From assembly GCF_018742245.1 (NCBI RefSeq), contig NZ_CP036132.1:367001-431000 (forward strand): 64,000 nucleotides of DNA. The letters are read 5' to 3'. The notes under the pieces are model-generated. The model made no database searches, had not been told where the DNA came from, and saw only the letters and a program-made list of their open reading frames with translations. This document shows, one piece after another, positions 35,605 through 43,146 of the stretch (the first letter of the stretch is position 1; the number at the start of each line of letters is the position of its first letter). Made by a program: the position numbers and the translations under genes. Origin of the DNA: Bacillus mycoides (GTDB taxonomy: Bacteria; Bacillota; Bacilli; Bacillales; Bacillaceae_G).

Positions 35605-36126
35605 GTGAGTTTATTTCATTGTGATTTTTTGAAAGACTTAATTGGATCTTATGTAAGAGTGAACAGAGGTGGACCAGAATCTCAAAGAGGAATAATAGTA
35701 GCGGTATATGCGGACTACTTTGTATTAGAGAATGAAAAAGGGGAGTACCATTACTATCAAATTCGCCACCTGAAAAGCATTACAAAAAATACGAAAGATT
35801 GTGGAGCAGCGGATTACGGATGGTTGGAAGAAGATAGTGCAGAAGACTTTGAAACGCTACTTCAAAGCTTCAAATACCGCTGGGTGAAAATTAACCGTGG
35901 TGGTCCAGAGAAAGTTGAGGGCATTTTACAAGACGTTTCTTGCGATTATGTAACGTTAATTATAAAAGAAGAAGTTGTATTAATTGCACTATCTCATATT
36001 AAAAGTGTTAATTATAACGCACCAGTATGTGGAGAGAGTGATGAGAGTAGCGATGAGAAAAGTGATGGAAATAGCAATAACTCAGGTCGTGCTCGCGCAC
36101 AAAGACAATCAAGTAGAGGAAAATAA
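35605..36126 (+). CDS. Spore coat protein, CotB-like (paralogue 1)
   Basis: A 173-residue protein with two copies of the CotB/DUF2642 module, a small Sm-like beta domain: VRVNRGGPESQRGII...YYQIRHLKSI (about 15-60) and WVKINRGGPEKVEGIL...ALSHIKSV (about 91-135). B. subtilis CotB has three such modules with the same NRGGPE and HIKSI signatures and a Ser-rich tail; here the tail (about 140-173) is Ser/Asn/Arg/Lys-rich but much shorter. The product should sit on the outer spore coat or exosporium. GTG 35605 has AAGGGG at spacing 8. First of a three-gene coat cluster behind a sigma-K-like promoter. Confidence 0.87.
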   Translation: MSLFHCDFLKDLIGSYVRVNRGGPESQRGIIVAVYADYFVLENEKGEYHYYQIRHLKSITKNTKDCGAADYGWLEEDSAEDFETLLQSFKYRWVKINRGGPEKVEGILQDVSCDYVTLIIKEEVVLIALSHIKSVNYNAPVCGESDESSDEKSDGNSNNSGRARAQRQSSRGK

Positions 36127-36146
36127 TACAGAAAGGGGATACGAAA

Positions 36147-36596
36147 TTGGAGAGTGTAGTATGCTGTGATCAAATCAAGGGTTTAGTCGGTGAGAATGTA
36201 AAAGTAAATCTTCGCGGACCAGAAAGTCGAATAGGTGTACTGTTATCGTTAGGAAAAGATTACCTTACGTTACAATTACCTCATGGAGAAGTAGTGTATT
36301 ATCAGCTAAAACATGTGAAGAGTCTAGTCAAGAAAGTGAAAGAAACAAAATGTGACGATTACTATGGTTCATGTTTCTATTCTGATGAAGATACTTTTTT
36401 AGATGTATTAAGTGACTTGAAGTATAAGTGGGTAAAGATTAATCGTGGCGGACCAGAGAGTGTGGAAGGTTTATTAAGCGAAGTGCATGACGGATGTATT
36501 ACACTAGTAAACGGTGAAGAAGTCATTTACGTGATTAATTTTCATATTAAAAGCGTAAATCAAATAGTTAAATATAAAAAGAATGAAGAAGAATAA
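36147..36596 (+). CDS. Spore coat protein, CotB-like (paralogue 2)
   Basis: A 149-residue paralogue with two CotB/DUF2642 modules: NVKVNLRGPESRIGVLL...YYQLKHVKSL and WVKINRGGPESVEGLL...NFHIKSV. It lacks the Ser-rich tail of its neighbour and has a short Lys/Glu end; two Cys pairs (CC at residues 6-7, and CDDYYGSC in the linker) could crosslink. The start is TTG 36147, with AAAGGGG upstream. It lies 20 bases after paralogue 1, so both are in one operon. Presumably assembled into the coat with paralogue 1; tandem duplication is evident. Confidence 0.87.
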   Translation: MESVVCCDQIKGLVGENVKVNLRGPESRIGVLLSLGKDYLTLQLPHGEVVYYQLKHVKSLVKKVKETKCDDYYGSCFYSDEDTFLDVLSDLKYKWVKINRGGPESVEGLLSEVHDGCITLVNGEEVIYVINFHIKSVNQIVKYKKNEEE

Positions 36597-36624
36597 TGTT
36601 TAATAAATAAGAGGGGCATTATAA

Positions 36625-36729
36625 TTGAAATGGAAGAACGATTTCTTATTTCGCTGTAATTATTTCGCGGTATATGAAAAGGATTTCTTACTATTAAAAG
36701 ACAGAACATTGCCCCTGATTATTTTTTAG
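36625..36729 (+). CDS. Possible 34-residue peptide between coat genes
   Basis: A 34-codon frame from TTG 36625 has GAGGGG 8 bases upstream and encodes a peptide rich in Phe, Leu, Tyr and Lys (KWKNDFLF ... EKDFLLLKDRTLPLIIF). It lies in the otherwise empty 180-base gap between coat genes. AGGGGCA at its ribosome site and TGCCCCT near its end could pair over about 90 bases. It may be a real small coat peptide or a decayed module; no homologue is known to me. Confidence 0.3.
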   Translation: MKWKNDFLFRCNYFAVYEKDFLLLKDRTLPLIIF

Positions 36730-36775
36730 AAATGAATGACAGGAAAATTGTAATTTCATAGAAAGGAGGATATAG

Positions 36776-37444
36776 ATGAATGAGTTAAACAAGAACATTG
36801 GGGAAAATATATACGTTAAATTAATCGGTGAAAAAAGATTTAAGGGTGTATTAATTGATGTAGGAAATGATATTGTTGTTCTCTACAATGGACAAGACTA
36901 TGTATATATATCTTTATACCATATCCAATATTATAAATTTTTAAGAGAGCATGATGAAGAAATATTAAAACCAGATGTGGATTCTGTAATTAAGAGGGAA
37001 TCACCTTCAATTTCTTTGAGAAAAGTATTAAGCACATCTAAAGGGATTTTTACAGAAATTTATGTGGCAGGAAATGCTCCAATACACGGTTATGTTACAA
37101 GTGTGATGAACGATTATATTGTTTTTTATAGCCCAGTTTATAAAACAGTATATATATCTTTAAAGCATTTGAAATGGTTAATTCCTTATAAAGAGAACCA
37201 AGTACCTTATTCCCTCAATAAAAATGAACTCCCCGTAAATCCATTAAATATTACTTTAGCTAGAACGTTTGAAGAACAGCTTATTAAAATGGCTGGGAGA
37301 ATTATGGTGTTTGATTTAGGTGAGGAATCTAATAAAATTGGAAAAATGGTGAAAATTGATGAAGGGCATATTGAAATATTAAAAGCACGTGACGCAAAAA
37401 TGTACGTGAATATTCAACATGTAAAATCTGTCCATTGTCCGTAG
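36776..37444 (+). CDS. Divergent CotB/DUF2642-type protein with three modules
   Basis: A 222-residue protein with three Sm-like modules: ENIYVKLIGEKRFKGVLI...ISLYHIQYY (about 9-55), GIFTEIYVAGNAPIHGYVT...ISLKHLKWL (about 88-135) and GRIMVFDLGEESNKIGKMV...VNIQHVKSV (about 172-219). The NRGGPE signature is lost, but the YYQ/YISLxHIK-type ending of each module persists. It is probably a coat or exosporium protein by linkage and module. AAAGGAGGA lies 7 bases before ATG 36776. The module count equals that of B. subtilis CotB, while the two upstream paralogues have only two. Confidence 0.75.
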   Translation: MNELNKNIGENIYVKLIGEKRFKGVLIDVGNDIVVLYNGQDYVYISLYHIQYYKFLREHDEEILKPDVDSVIKRESPSISLRKVLSTSKGIFTEIYVAGNAPIHGYVTSVMNDYIVFYSPVYKTVYISLKHLKWLIPYKENQVPYSLNKNELPVNPLNITLARTFEEQLIKMAGRIMVFDLGEESNKIGKMVKIDEGHIEILKARDAKMYVNIQHVKSVHCP

Positions 37445-37688
37445 GCTAGTTAAAAGGGCTGGCTTTTTCTTTTATATATGCAGAAGAAAAGGTCGAGCCT
37501 ATTTGTTTACCGCTATTTGGATATGAGGGGGGAAGTGAATTGAATATATAAGTATGGTACTGTTTTTTACTTATGAAGAGGTAATCTTGTACGAAATTAT
37601 AAAAAATCTGTACGAGCTATCTTTTATTGTATTCAATTCATTTTTTGAGGAAGTACTGCTCAACTAATCTATTAAAGGGGTTTTGTTT

Positions 37689-38954
37689 GTGGAGCAGTTT
37701 CCAAATGCGTTTTCGATTACATTACTTGGCAGTGCTGGTGGAGCAGCAAAAGCAGTGTTAGCAATTTTGAATCAAGCGGTAGTAAATGAAAAAGATCCAA
37801 TTTATGAAGTTATAAAGAATGTGAACTTCCATTTGGTGGATATAAAACAAAAAGATAAAAGTTATTATGAGGAGTTGTTTCCAAATCTGAAAGAGCAATT
37901 TTTTTTATATGAAATAAATCTTCAAGATGTAGTCAAATTTAAACAACATTTAAAAGAAAAAAGAACGAAGGTTGTTATTGATGTTTCAGGTGCAGATACG
38001 ATTAGGGTACTGAGTTGTTGTAATGACCTTGGCATTTGTTATATTAATTCGGCTTTGGAAAATGAGGCGGTAGATCAAGACGATAGTTTACTTGGCTTTC
38101 AGCTTACGGAAAGGTATACGAGGTTTGAGAAGGAGAAAGAAACATTTACAAATACAAGAGCGATTATAGGCTCAGGTATGAATCCGGGTGTTGTTCAATG
38201 GATGGTTGTTGAACTTATGAAAGAACGTCCAAATGAAAAACCGCGAGCATGCTATATTGTAGAACATGATAATTCATTTTTGGGTGATAAAGGGCTAATA
38301 AAACCTCATACACTTTATGCATCATGGGCAGTAGAACGTTTTCTTGATGAAGCGATATGGAGTTATCCTATGTATATGAGTCATCATCGTCCACTTTATT
38401 TTTATGAGGATGTATATGCTTCAGAGTATAAAGTAAAGTTAGGTGAAAAAGAATTTTATGGTTGCTTAATGCCGCATGAAGAAGTTTTAATTTTGGGGAA
38501 ATCCTTTAATATGGAAGTGGGTTTTCTTTATCGGATCAATGAGTATACAACAAACTTAATTAGACAGAACTTAGATAAAGTGGAAGATTTATGGGATTGG
38601 AATCGTAAAGTCTTTAATCCAGCAGAAGATGATATTATAGGAGAAGATTTAGTCGGTGTGTTACTCGTTTATGAACATAACGAGACATACATGTATAATG
38701 TAATGAATAGTAGCCAAGTTTTTCAAAAATATAAAACAAATGCGACGTACTTTCAAGTAGGGTGTGGAATTTATGCTGGCTTATGTAGTTTACTGTTAGA
38801 TACTTTTGGACAAGGTGCTTATTATGTAGAAGAATTATTATTAAATACTGAAAGTAAGTATGGGGAATATTTAAATTTATATATGAAGGATTTTGTAGTA
38901 GGACATAATAATTTTACAGATGGATTGCTAAATGATAGGGTAAGATGGATATAA
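37689..38954 (+). CDS. Saccharopine dehydrogenase / homospermidine synthase-like protein
   Basis: A 421-residue protein with an N-terminal NAD(P)-binding Rossmann fold (ITLLGSAGGAAKAVL, about 7-22), DVSGADTIRVLSCCNDLGICYINSALEN as the second half of the cofactor domain, then a substrate domain with IGSGMNPGVVQWM and a C-terminal VGVLLVYEHNETYMYNVM. This is the layout of homospermidine synthase and saccharopine-dehydrogenase-like enzymes, but I cannot confirm activity. The frame opens at TTG 37683, yet AAAGGGG is 8 bases before GTG 37689, which I chose. It follows the coat genes, so a sporulation role is possible; polyamine metabolism is the alternative. Confidence 0.75.
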   Translation: MEQFPNAFSITLLGSAGGAAKAVLAILNQAVVNEKDPIYEVIKNVNFHLVDIKQKDKSYYEELFPNLKEQFFLYEINLQDVVKFKQHLKEKRTKVVIDVSGADTIRVLSCCNDLGICYINSALENEAVDQDDSLLGFQLTERYTRFEKEKETFTNTRAIIGSGMNPGVVQWMVVELMKERPNEKPRACYIVEHDNSFLGDKGLIKPHTLYASWAVERFLDEAIWSYPMYMSHHRPLYFYEDVYASEYKVKLGEKEFYGCLMPHEEVLILGKSFNMEVGFLYRINEYTTNLIRQNLDKVEDLWDWNRKVFNPAEDDIIGEDLVGVLLVYEHNETYMYNVMNSSQVFQKYKTNATYFQVGCGIYAGLCSLLLDTFGQGAYYVEELLLNTESKYGEYLNLYMKDFVVGHNNFTDGLLNDRVRWI

Positions 38955-38964
38955 ATTGTGATTG

Positions 38965-38994
38965 AAAAGGAAGGAGATGTATCTCCTTCCTTTT
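38965..38994 (+). terminator. Terminator of the saccharopine dehydrogenase-like gene
   Basis: AAAAGGAAGGAGA pairs exactly with TCTCCTTCCTTTT around a 4-base loop. Confidence 0.9.
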
Positions 38995-39099
38995 AGTATT
39001 AGAAGGTTACATGTTGCCCTGAAAGCAATTTCATAATTATAATTTAAAGAGATAATAGTTGAAATGTTTTTTTGGGTATTGATCAAGAGGAGTTTTTAT

Positions 39100-40326
39100 A
39101 TGAACAAATACAAGAGCTTGATTTATGAAGAAAGAGAAGCTTTAAAAGTATTTATATTATTATTCTATATTATATTTTTTTTATATGACGCTATCTATTA
39201 TTTCGTTTATCCTGCTATGAATATTAATGAAGCAATGGTAGGGTGGCCAGAAGGTGGTATGGGAATAGGTGTATATATATTAGTAATATCTTTATTTCCT
39301 ATTTCAATATATCTTCAAAAACAAGGTTATGTATATTTTGTAAAATATTTATTTTTAATTGGGTACATGCTTATTGATCTTATTAATAACTTAATGATTT
39401 ATTTACACAGTGATCGTGTTTTTGAACAGGGAAATATGGTTGAAATATTTTTAATTTTATTTGCACCGATTTTCGTGAATAGAAAATATTTTTATTTCGT
39501 TTCCTGTAGTGTAATTGGAAAATATGTATTTTTTACTTTGATATTACAAGATGTAAAAGTTGTGATTCCGCTTGTATTATGTATATTCTTTTTCATCATT
39601 TCGCATTCTTTATTAAAGAGATTTCAATCTTATGTAAGGACAGTTGTTGAGATGATGAACAATATGAAAGAGACAGAAAATTTAGCTGTTATTGGGACTA
39701 TGTCTACAACAATCGCTCATGAAATTCGAAATCCATTAACAGCTTTAAAAGGATTTACACAAATTCAAAAAGAAAGAAATCTTGAAGATACGATGAGCTA
39801 TGAGATTATGCTGCAAGAAATTGAGAGAATTAATGAGTTTGTTAGTGAATTGATGTTATTAGGAAAACCGAAGCCAACAAATTATGAAGGGTGTAATATA
39901 CGGGAAATCCTTTTATATGTTGTGCAGTTAATGGAAAGCTATGCGACTCAATATAAAGTGAAATTTCATTTGCAAGTAGATGGAAATTTACCCGTTATAA
40001 ATGGTGATGATAAGCAATTAAAACAAGTGTTGCTAAACATCATCAAAAATGGAATTGAATCGATGCCAGAAGGTGGGGATATTCAAATTCACGCATATGA
40101 AAAAGTTGGAGAGAACTTGTGTATTTCTGTTGAAGATCAAGGTTTTGGGATAGAAAATGAGAAAATAAAAAAGATCGGAAAAGCTTTTTATACAACAAAA
40201 GAGAATGGTACAGGCCTTGGATTAATGATTACATATAAAATTATTGAAGAACATCAAGGGAGTATCGTGATTCAAAGTAGTATGGGGGTAGGAACGAAAG
40301 TGGAAATTTATTTACCAACAGTGTAG
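39100..40326 (+). CDS. Membrane sensor histidine kinase, sporulation-kinase type
   Basis: A 408-residue kinase. Six hydrophobic segments fill residues 1-185 with little extracellular sequence, so it probably senses within the membrane, like KinB. The kinase core has the acceptor His in TIAHEIRNPLTALKGF (about 207), LMLLGKPKPTNY typical of Spo0F-phosphorylating kinases, N box LLNIIKNGIESMPEG, G1 VEDQGFGI and G2 GTGLGLMI. The open frame begins 12 codons earlier, but AGAGGAG lies 7 bases before ATG 39100. No response regulator is adjacent. Its place after coat genes is suggestive of a sporulation link, not proof. Confidence 0.88.
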   Translation: MNKYKSLIYEEREALKVFILLFYIIFFLYDAIYYFVYPAMNINEAMVGWPEGGMGIGVYILVISLFPISIYLQKQGYVYFVKYLFLIGYMLIDLINNLMIYLHSDRVFEQGNMVEIFLILFAPIFVNRKYFYFVSCSVIGKYVFFTLILQDVKVVIPLVLCIFFFIISHSLLKRFQSYVRTVVEMMNNMKETENLAVIGTMSTTIAHEIRNPLTALKGFTQIQKERNLEDTMSYEIMLQEIERINEFVSELMLLGKPKPTNYEGCNIREILLYVVQLMESYATQYKVKFHLQVDGNLPVINGDDKQLKQVLLNIIKNGIESMPEGGDIQIHAYEKVGENLCISVEDQGFGIENEKIKKIGKAFYTTKENGTGLGLMITYKIIEEHQGSIVIQSSMGVGTKVEIYLPTV

Positions 40327-40487
40327 TACATTAGACGAAATTACTTTTCAGAAAAGTGTTCTTGTTGTGTAAATATAAACATTTTATAAAATGTTTAAAG
40401 AAGGGTTTTTTTTATAAAACACTTCGTTTATAATGGAGGAAAATATCGACATAGAGCTTTTAGCTCATGTAACGGTTCGGTAGTGTT

Positions 40488-40556
40488 ATGCAAAGAAAAG
40501 TAGGGGTGCACGCGCATCCTTTTTTCTATGCAGATATGATGAAAGGGGTGGTATGA
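40488..40556 (+). CDS. Possible 22-residue mini-ORF overlapping the PqqD-like gene start
   Basis: ATG 40488 opens a 22-codon frame (MQRKVGVHAHPFFYADMMKG...) whose TGA stop shares bases with the downstream ATG 40553 in an ATGA overlap, the usual sign of translational coupling. A terminator-like hairpin lies within the frame. Against it: no good ribosome site upstream. It could be a leader peptide or a precursor-like peptide; listed as tentative. Confidence 0.25.
   Translation: MQRKVGVHAHPFFYADMMKGVV
40503..40527 (+). terminator. Terminator-like hairpin just before the PqqD-like gene
   Basis: GGGTGC and GCATCC form a 6-pair GC-rich stem with an ACGC loop, followed by TTTTTT. It lies 26 bases upstream of the start codon and after the histidine kinase gene, so it could end the kinase transcript or act as an attenuator. 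Confidence 0.6.
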
Positions 40557-40939
40557 TGGAATTAACATTGAATTCAACTGTATGTTTACACACAATTCAA
40601 TTTCGAAAAGAGAGATTAAATTATATTGTAAAAGATACAATTACAGGAGAAACATATGAAATGCCGCCACTTTGGATTGATGCACTAGCAATGATGCGTG
40701 ACGGTTTTTCATTGGGAGAAATTGAGGAGAAATTAAAAGAAGAGTATCCGGCCGAAGAAGTAAATATGCTAACATTCACGAGGCAACTGTTAGCGCTAGA
40801 ACTTGTCGGAATGGTAGATGGAGAAGAGATAGCTTGTACAAAGAAGAAAGATAAAGATTATTTAGCTTGGGTACGTCCAAGGGTGGAACAATTCTTTCTT
40901 AACTTAAATAAAAAATATAAAAGCAAAGGTCAAAAGTGA
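40553..40939 (+). CDS. PqqD/RRE-like small protein
   Basis: A 127-128-residue protein whose residues about 5-90 follow the PqqD / RiPP-recognition-element layout: an N-terminal beta pair (TVCLHTIQFRKERLNYIVKD), then EMPPLWIDALAMMRDGFSLGEIEEKLKEEYPAEEVNMLTFTRQLLALELV, which matches the PqqD helical part (one Leu-rich helix, a short turn with DG, a second helix, then F-x-x-x-L). The C-terminus is basic. PqqD-type folds bind leader peptides, but no radical-SAM or YcaO enzyme is nearby. Two ATG codons (40553, 40556) are possible after AAAGGGG. The fold call is by eye and unverified. Confidence 0.5.
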   Translation: MMELTLNSTVCLHTIQFRKERLNYIVKDTITGETYEMPPLWIDALAMMRDGFSLGEIEEKLKEEYPAEEVNMLTFTRQLLALELVGMVDGEEIACTKKKDKDYLAWVRPRVEQFFLNLNKKYKSKGQK

Positions 40940-40951
40940 TCTTTGCTTTTT
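40919..40951 (+). terminator. Terminator of the PqqD-like gene
   Basis: AAAAGCAAAGGTCA pairs with TGATCTTTGCTTTT (one G-U) around a 4-base loop; the stop codon lies in the stem. Confidence 0.85.
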
Positions 40952-41041
40952 TAGTGCAATAAAAAAATAGGTATTCACCCAAATAAAGATTTTCGCATAT
41001 TGTAGCTTATGTAAGTAGAATGCTGCGAAGGAGTGAGTGCA

Positions 41042-42151
41042 GTGACAGGGAATGTATTGAATTATTATGCCGGTGGAAATACAGCTAGAGGATTTCACAG
41101 CTTATACGAAGAGAATTTGAAGGGGTTAGACAGGTTGTTTATTTTAAAGGGAGGCCCAGGAACGGGAAAATCTTCTTTAATAAAGGCAATAGGGCGTGAA
41201 TGGGTCGATAAAGGGTATAATATTGAATTTTTACATTGTTCTTCTGACAATAAATCAGTTGATGGTGTGATTATTCCAAAATTAAAAGTAGGGATTGTTG
41301 ACGGTACATCACCGCACGTTATTGAGCCGAAAATGCCTGGAGTTGTTGAAGAGTATATAAATTTAGGTGTTGCTTGGGACTCAGATAAATTAAGAAAGCA
41401 GAAAATAGAGATTGAACGATTTGTTTCAGAAGCAAGCAAAGCCTTTCAAGCAGCTTACGGGTGTTTTAAAGAGGCGCTAATTATACATGATGAGTGGGAG
41501 AAAATATATATTAATAACATTGATTTTAATAAAGCAAACGAATTAACAGATCAGCTTGTACAGAAATTATTTGCAGATAAAGGCGGGAAGAAATCAATTG
41601 TGAAACATCGTTTCTTAGGGGCTGCTACACCGAAGGGAGCAGTTGATTTCGTTCCTAATTTGACAGAAGGGCTTCCGCATCGCTATTTTATAAAAGGTCG
41701 CCCAGGTTCTGGAAAATCAACAATGCTTAAAAAATTAGCTAAGGCAGCAGAAGAAAAAGGTTTTGAAGTAGAAGTGTATCATTGTGGATTTGATCCAAAT
41801 AGTCTCGATATGATTATTGTAAGGGAGTTAGGATTTGCCATTTTTGATAGCACAGCACCGCATGAGTACTTCCCAAGCCGTGAGGGGGATGAGATTATCG
41901 ATATGTATGATCTCATTGTTGCACCAGGGACAGATGAAAAATATGCTACGGAAATTCGCGACGTTTCAATTCAGTATAAAACAAAAATGAATGAGGCGAT
42001 GTCTTTCTTAGCAAAGGCAAAATCAGTTCGTGATAAATTAGAACGAATTTATATTGCCGCTATGGATTTTTCAAAAGTCGATGCATATAAAGAAGAAATC
42101 CAAAAAGAGATTGAACGAATTGCAATTACTGTAATTGAAAAGAAAAAATAG
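41042..42151 (+). CDS. Twin P-loop ATPase, unknown function
   Basis: A 369-residue protein built from an internal duplication. Each half has a Walker A motif (GGPGTGKS about 38-45; GRPGSGKS about 220-227), followed by a matching strand-helix pattern: FLHCSSDNKSVDGVIIPKLKVGIVDGTSPH and VYHCGFDPNSLDMIIVRELGFAIFDSTAPH. An intervening helical region has a Lys/Glu-rich coiled pattern. It is annotated in Bacillus only as a conserved ATPase; no substrate is known. The frame opens at GTG 41033, but GAAGGAG lies 8 bases before GTG 41042, which I chose. A weak terminator follows. Confidence 0.8.
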   Translation: MTGNVLNYYAGGNTARGFHSLYEENLKGLDRLFILKGGPGTGKSSLIKAIGREWVDKGYNIEFLHCSSDNKSVDGVIIPKLKVGIVDGTSPHVIEPKMPGVVEEYINLGVAWDSDKLRKQKIEIERFVSEASKAFQAAYGCFKEALIIHDEWEKIYINNIDFNKANELTDQLVQKLFADKGGKKSIVKHRFLGAATPKGAVDFVPNLTEGLPHRYFIKGRPGSGKSTMLKKLAKAAEEKGFEVEVYHCGFDPNSLDMIIVRELGFAIFDSTAPHEYFPSREGDEIIDMYDLIVAPGTDEKYATEIRDVSIQYKTKMNEAMSFLAKAKSVRDKLERIYIAAMDFSKVDAYKEEIQKEIERIAITVIEKKK

Positions 42152-42162
42152 GTGTTTTGTTA

Positions 42163-42192
42163 GGCTGTCGGGAATTTTCTGACAGCTATTTT
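42163..42192 (+). terminator. Weak terminator after the twin ATPase
   Basis: A 9-pair stem GGCTGTCGG/CTGACAGCT including two G-U pairs, with an AT-rich tail but a short T run. Confidence 0.5.
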
Positions 42193-42264
42193 AGTATGTG
42201 GTAAAATTGGTCTTATATTTGTCGAATTTCCAGGGAAATGATCAAAAAATGGGGAGGGTATGAA

Positions 42265-43047
42265 ATGAGAGAGAAAATTGAATTAGAACTAGAACGAATT
42301 GAAAAAGAGAATGATGTGAAAATTTTATTCGCTGTAGAATCAGGGAGCCGGGCGTGGGGGTTTCCATCGAAGGATAGTGATTATGATGTTAGGTTTGTTT
42401 ATATACACCCTGTAGAATGGTACTTATCAATCCATGATAAGCGTGATGTAATCGAATATCCAATTAGTGATGATTTAGACATAAGTGGCTGGGATCTTAA
42501 AAAGGCATTGCAACTATTTGCAAAATCTAATCCAGCGTTACTCGAATGGATTAGATCACCGATTTTTTATTCGGAAAACTCGAACCTTCCAGAAGAGCTT
42601 CAGCAAATGAGTAAAAAGGATTTTGATCCGAAAGCAACAATATACCATTACTTACATATGGCTTCAAAAAATTATCGTGAATTTTTACAAGGTGAAAATG
42701 TAAAGTTGAAAAAGTACTTTTATGTATTACGTCCTATTTTAGCTTGTAAATGGTTAGAGGAGAAATCGACTTTGCCTCCTGTAGAATTTGATCGATTGAT
42801 TACAGAATTAATATTAGAACGTAGCGTGTTAGATGAAATTGAAAAGTTATTAATAAAGAAAAAAGCAGGTACTGAATTGGACGTTGGATTGAAAATTGAG
42901 GTGCTAAATCAATTTTTAGAAGAACAAATTAATTATTATCAGCAATACGTGAAAGGCATTGAAAAGAGATTAGGGATTGATATTGAGAGTTTGAATACAT
43001 TATTTCGAAATATGTTGTTTGAAGTATATGAAAAAGAGCACAAGTGA
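42265..43047 (+). CDS. RlaP-type nucleotidyltransferase (YcgL-like)
   Basis: A 260-residue protein of the RlaP family (RNA-ligase-associated nucleotidyltransferase). The polymerase-beta-like motif GSRAWGFPSKDSDYDVRFVY (about 27-46) holds the metal-binding Asp residues; the rest is helical. The name comes from genomic association with RNA ligases in some bacteria; no ligase is present here. The frame opens nine codons upstream, but GGGGAGGG is 7 bases before ATG 42265, giving the same length as B. subtilis YcgL. Function in Bacillus is not known to me; nucleotide transfer to RNA or protein is inferred from the motif. Confidence 0.85.
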   Translation: MREKIELELERIEKENDVKILFAVESGSRAWGFPSKDSDYDVRFVYIHPVEWYLSIHDKRDVIEYPISDDLDISGWDLKKALQLFAKSNPALLEWIRSPIFYSENSNLPEELQQMSKKDFDPKATIYHYLHMASKNYREFLQGENVKLKKYFYVLRPILACKWLEEKSTLPPVEFDRLITELILERSVLDEIEKLLIKKKAGTELDVGLKIEVLNQFLEEQINYYQQYVKGIEKRLGIDIESLNTLFRNMLFEVYEKEHK

Positions 43048-43063
43048 GTTTGTGCTCTTTTTT
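43031..43063 (+). terminator. Terminator of the nucleotidyltransferase gene
   Basis: AAAAAGAGCACAA pairs with TTGTGCTCTTTTTT; the stem overlaps the stop codon region. Confidence 0.88.
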
Positions 43064-43146
43064 GTGTTTTAGGAGTAAAGAAAACGGCGCTAGTTACGAT
43101 TAGTCTTACGAAAGGGAGTAAATGAAAATTCACGCTGAATCTGTAA

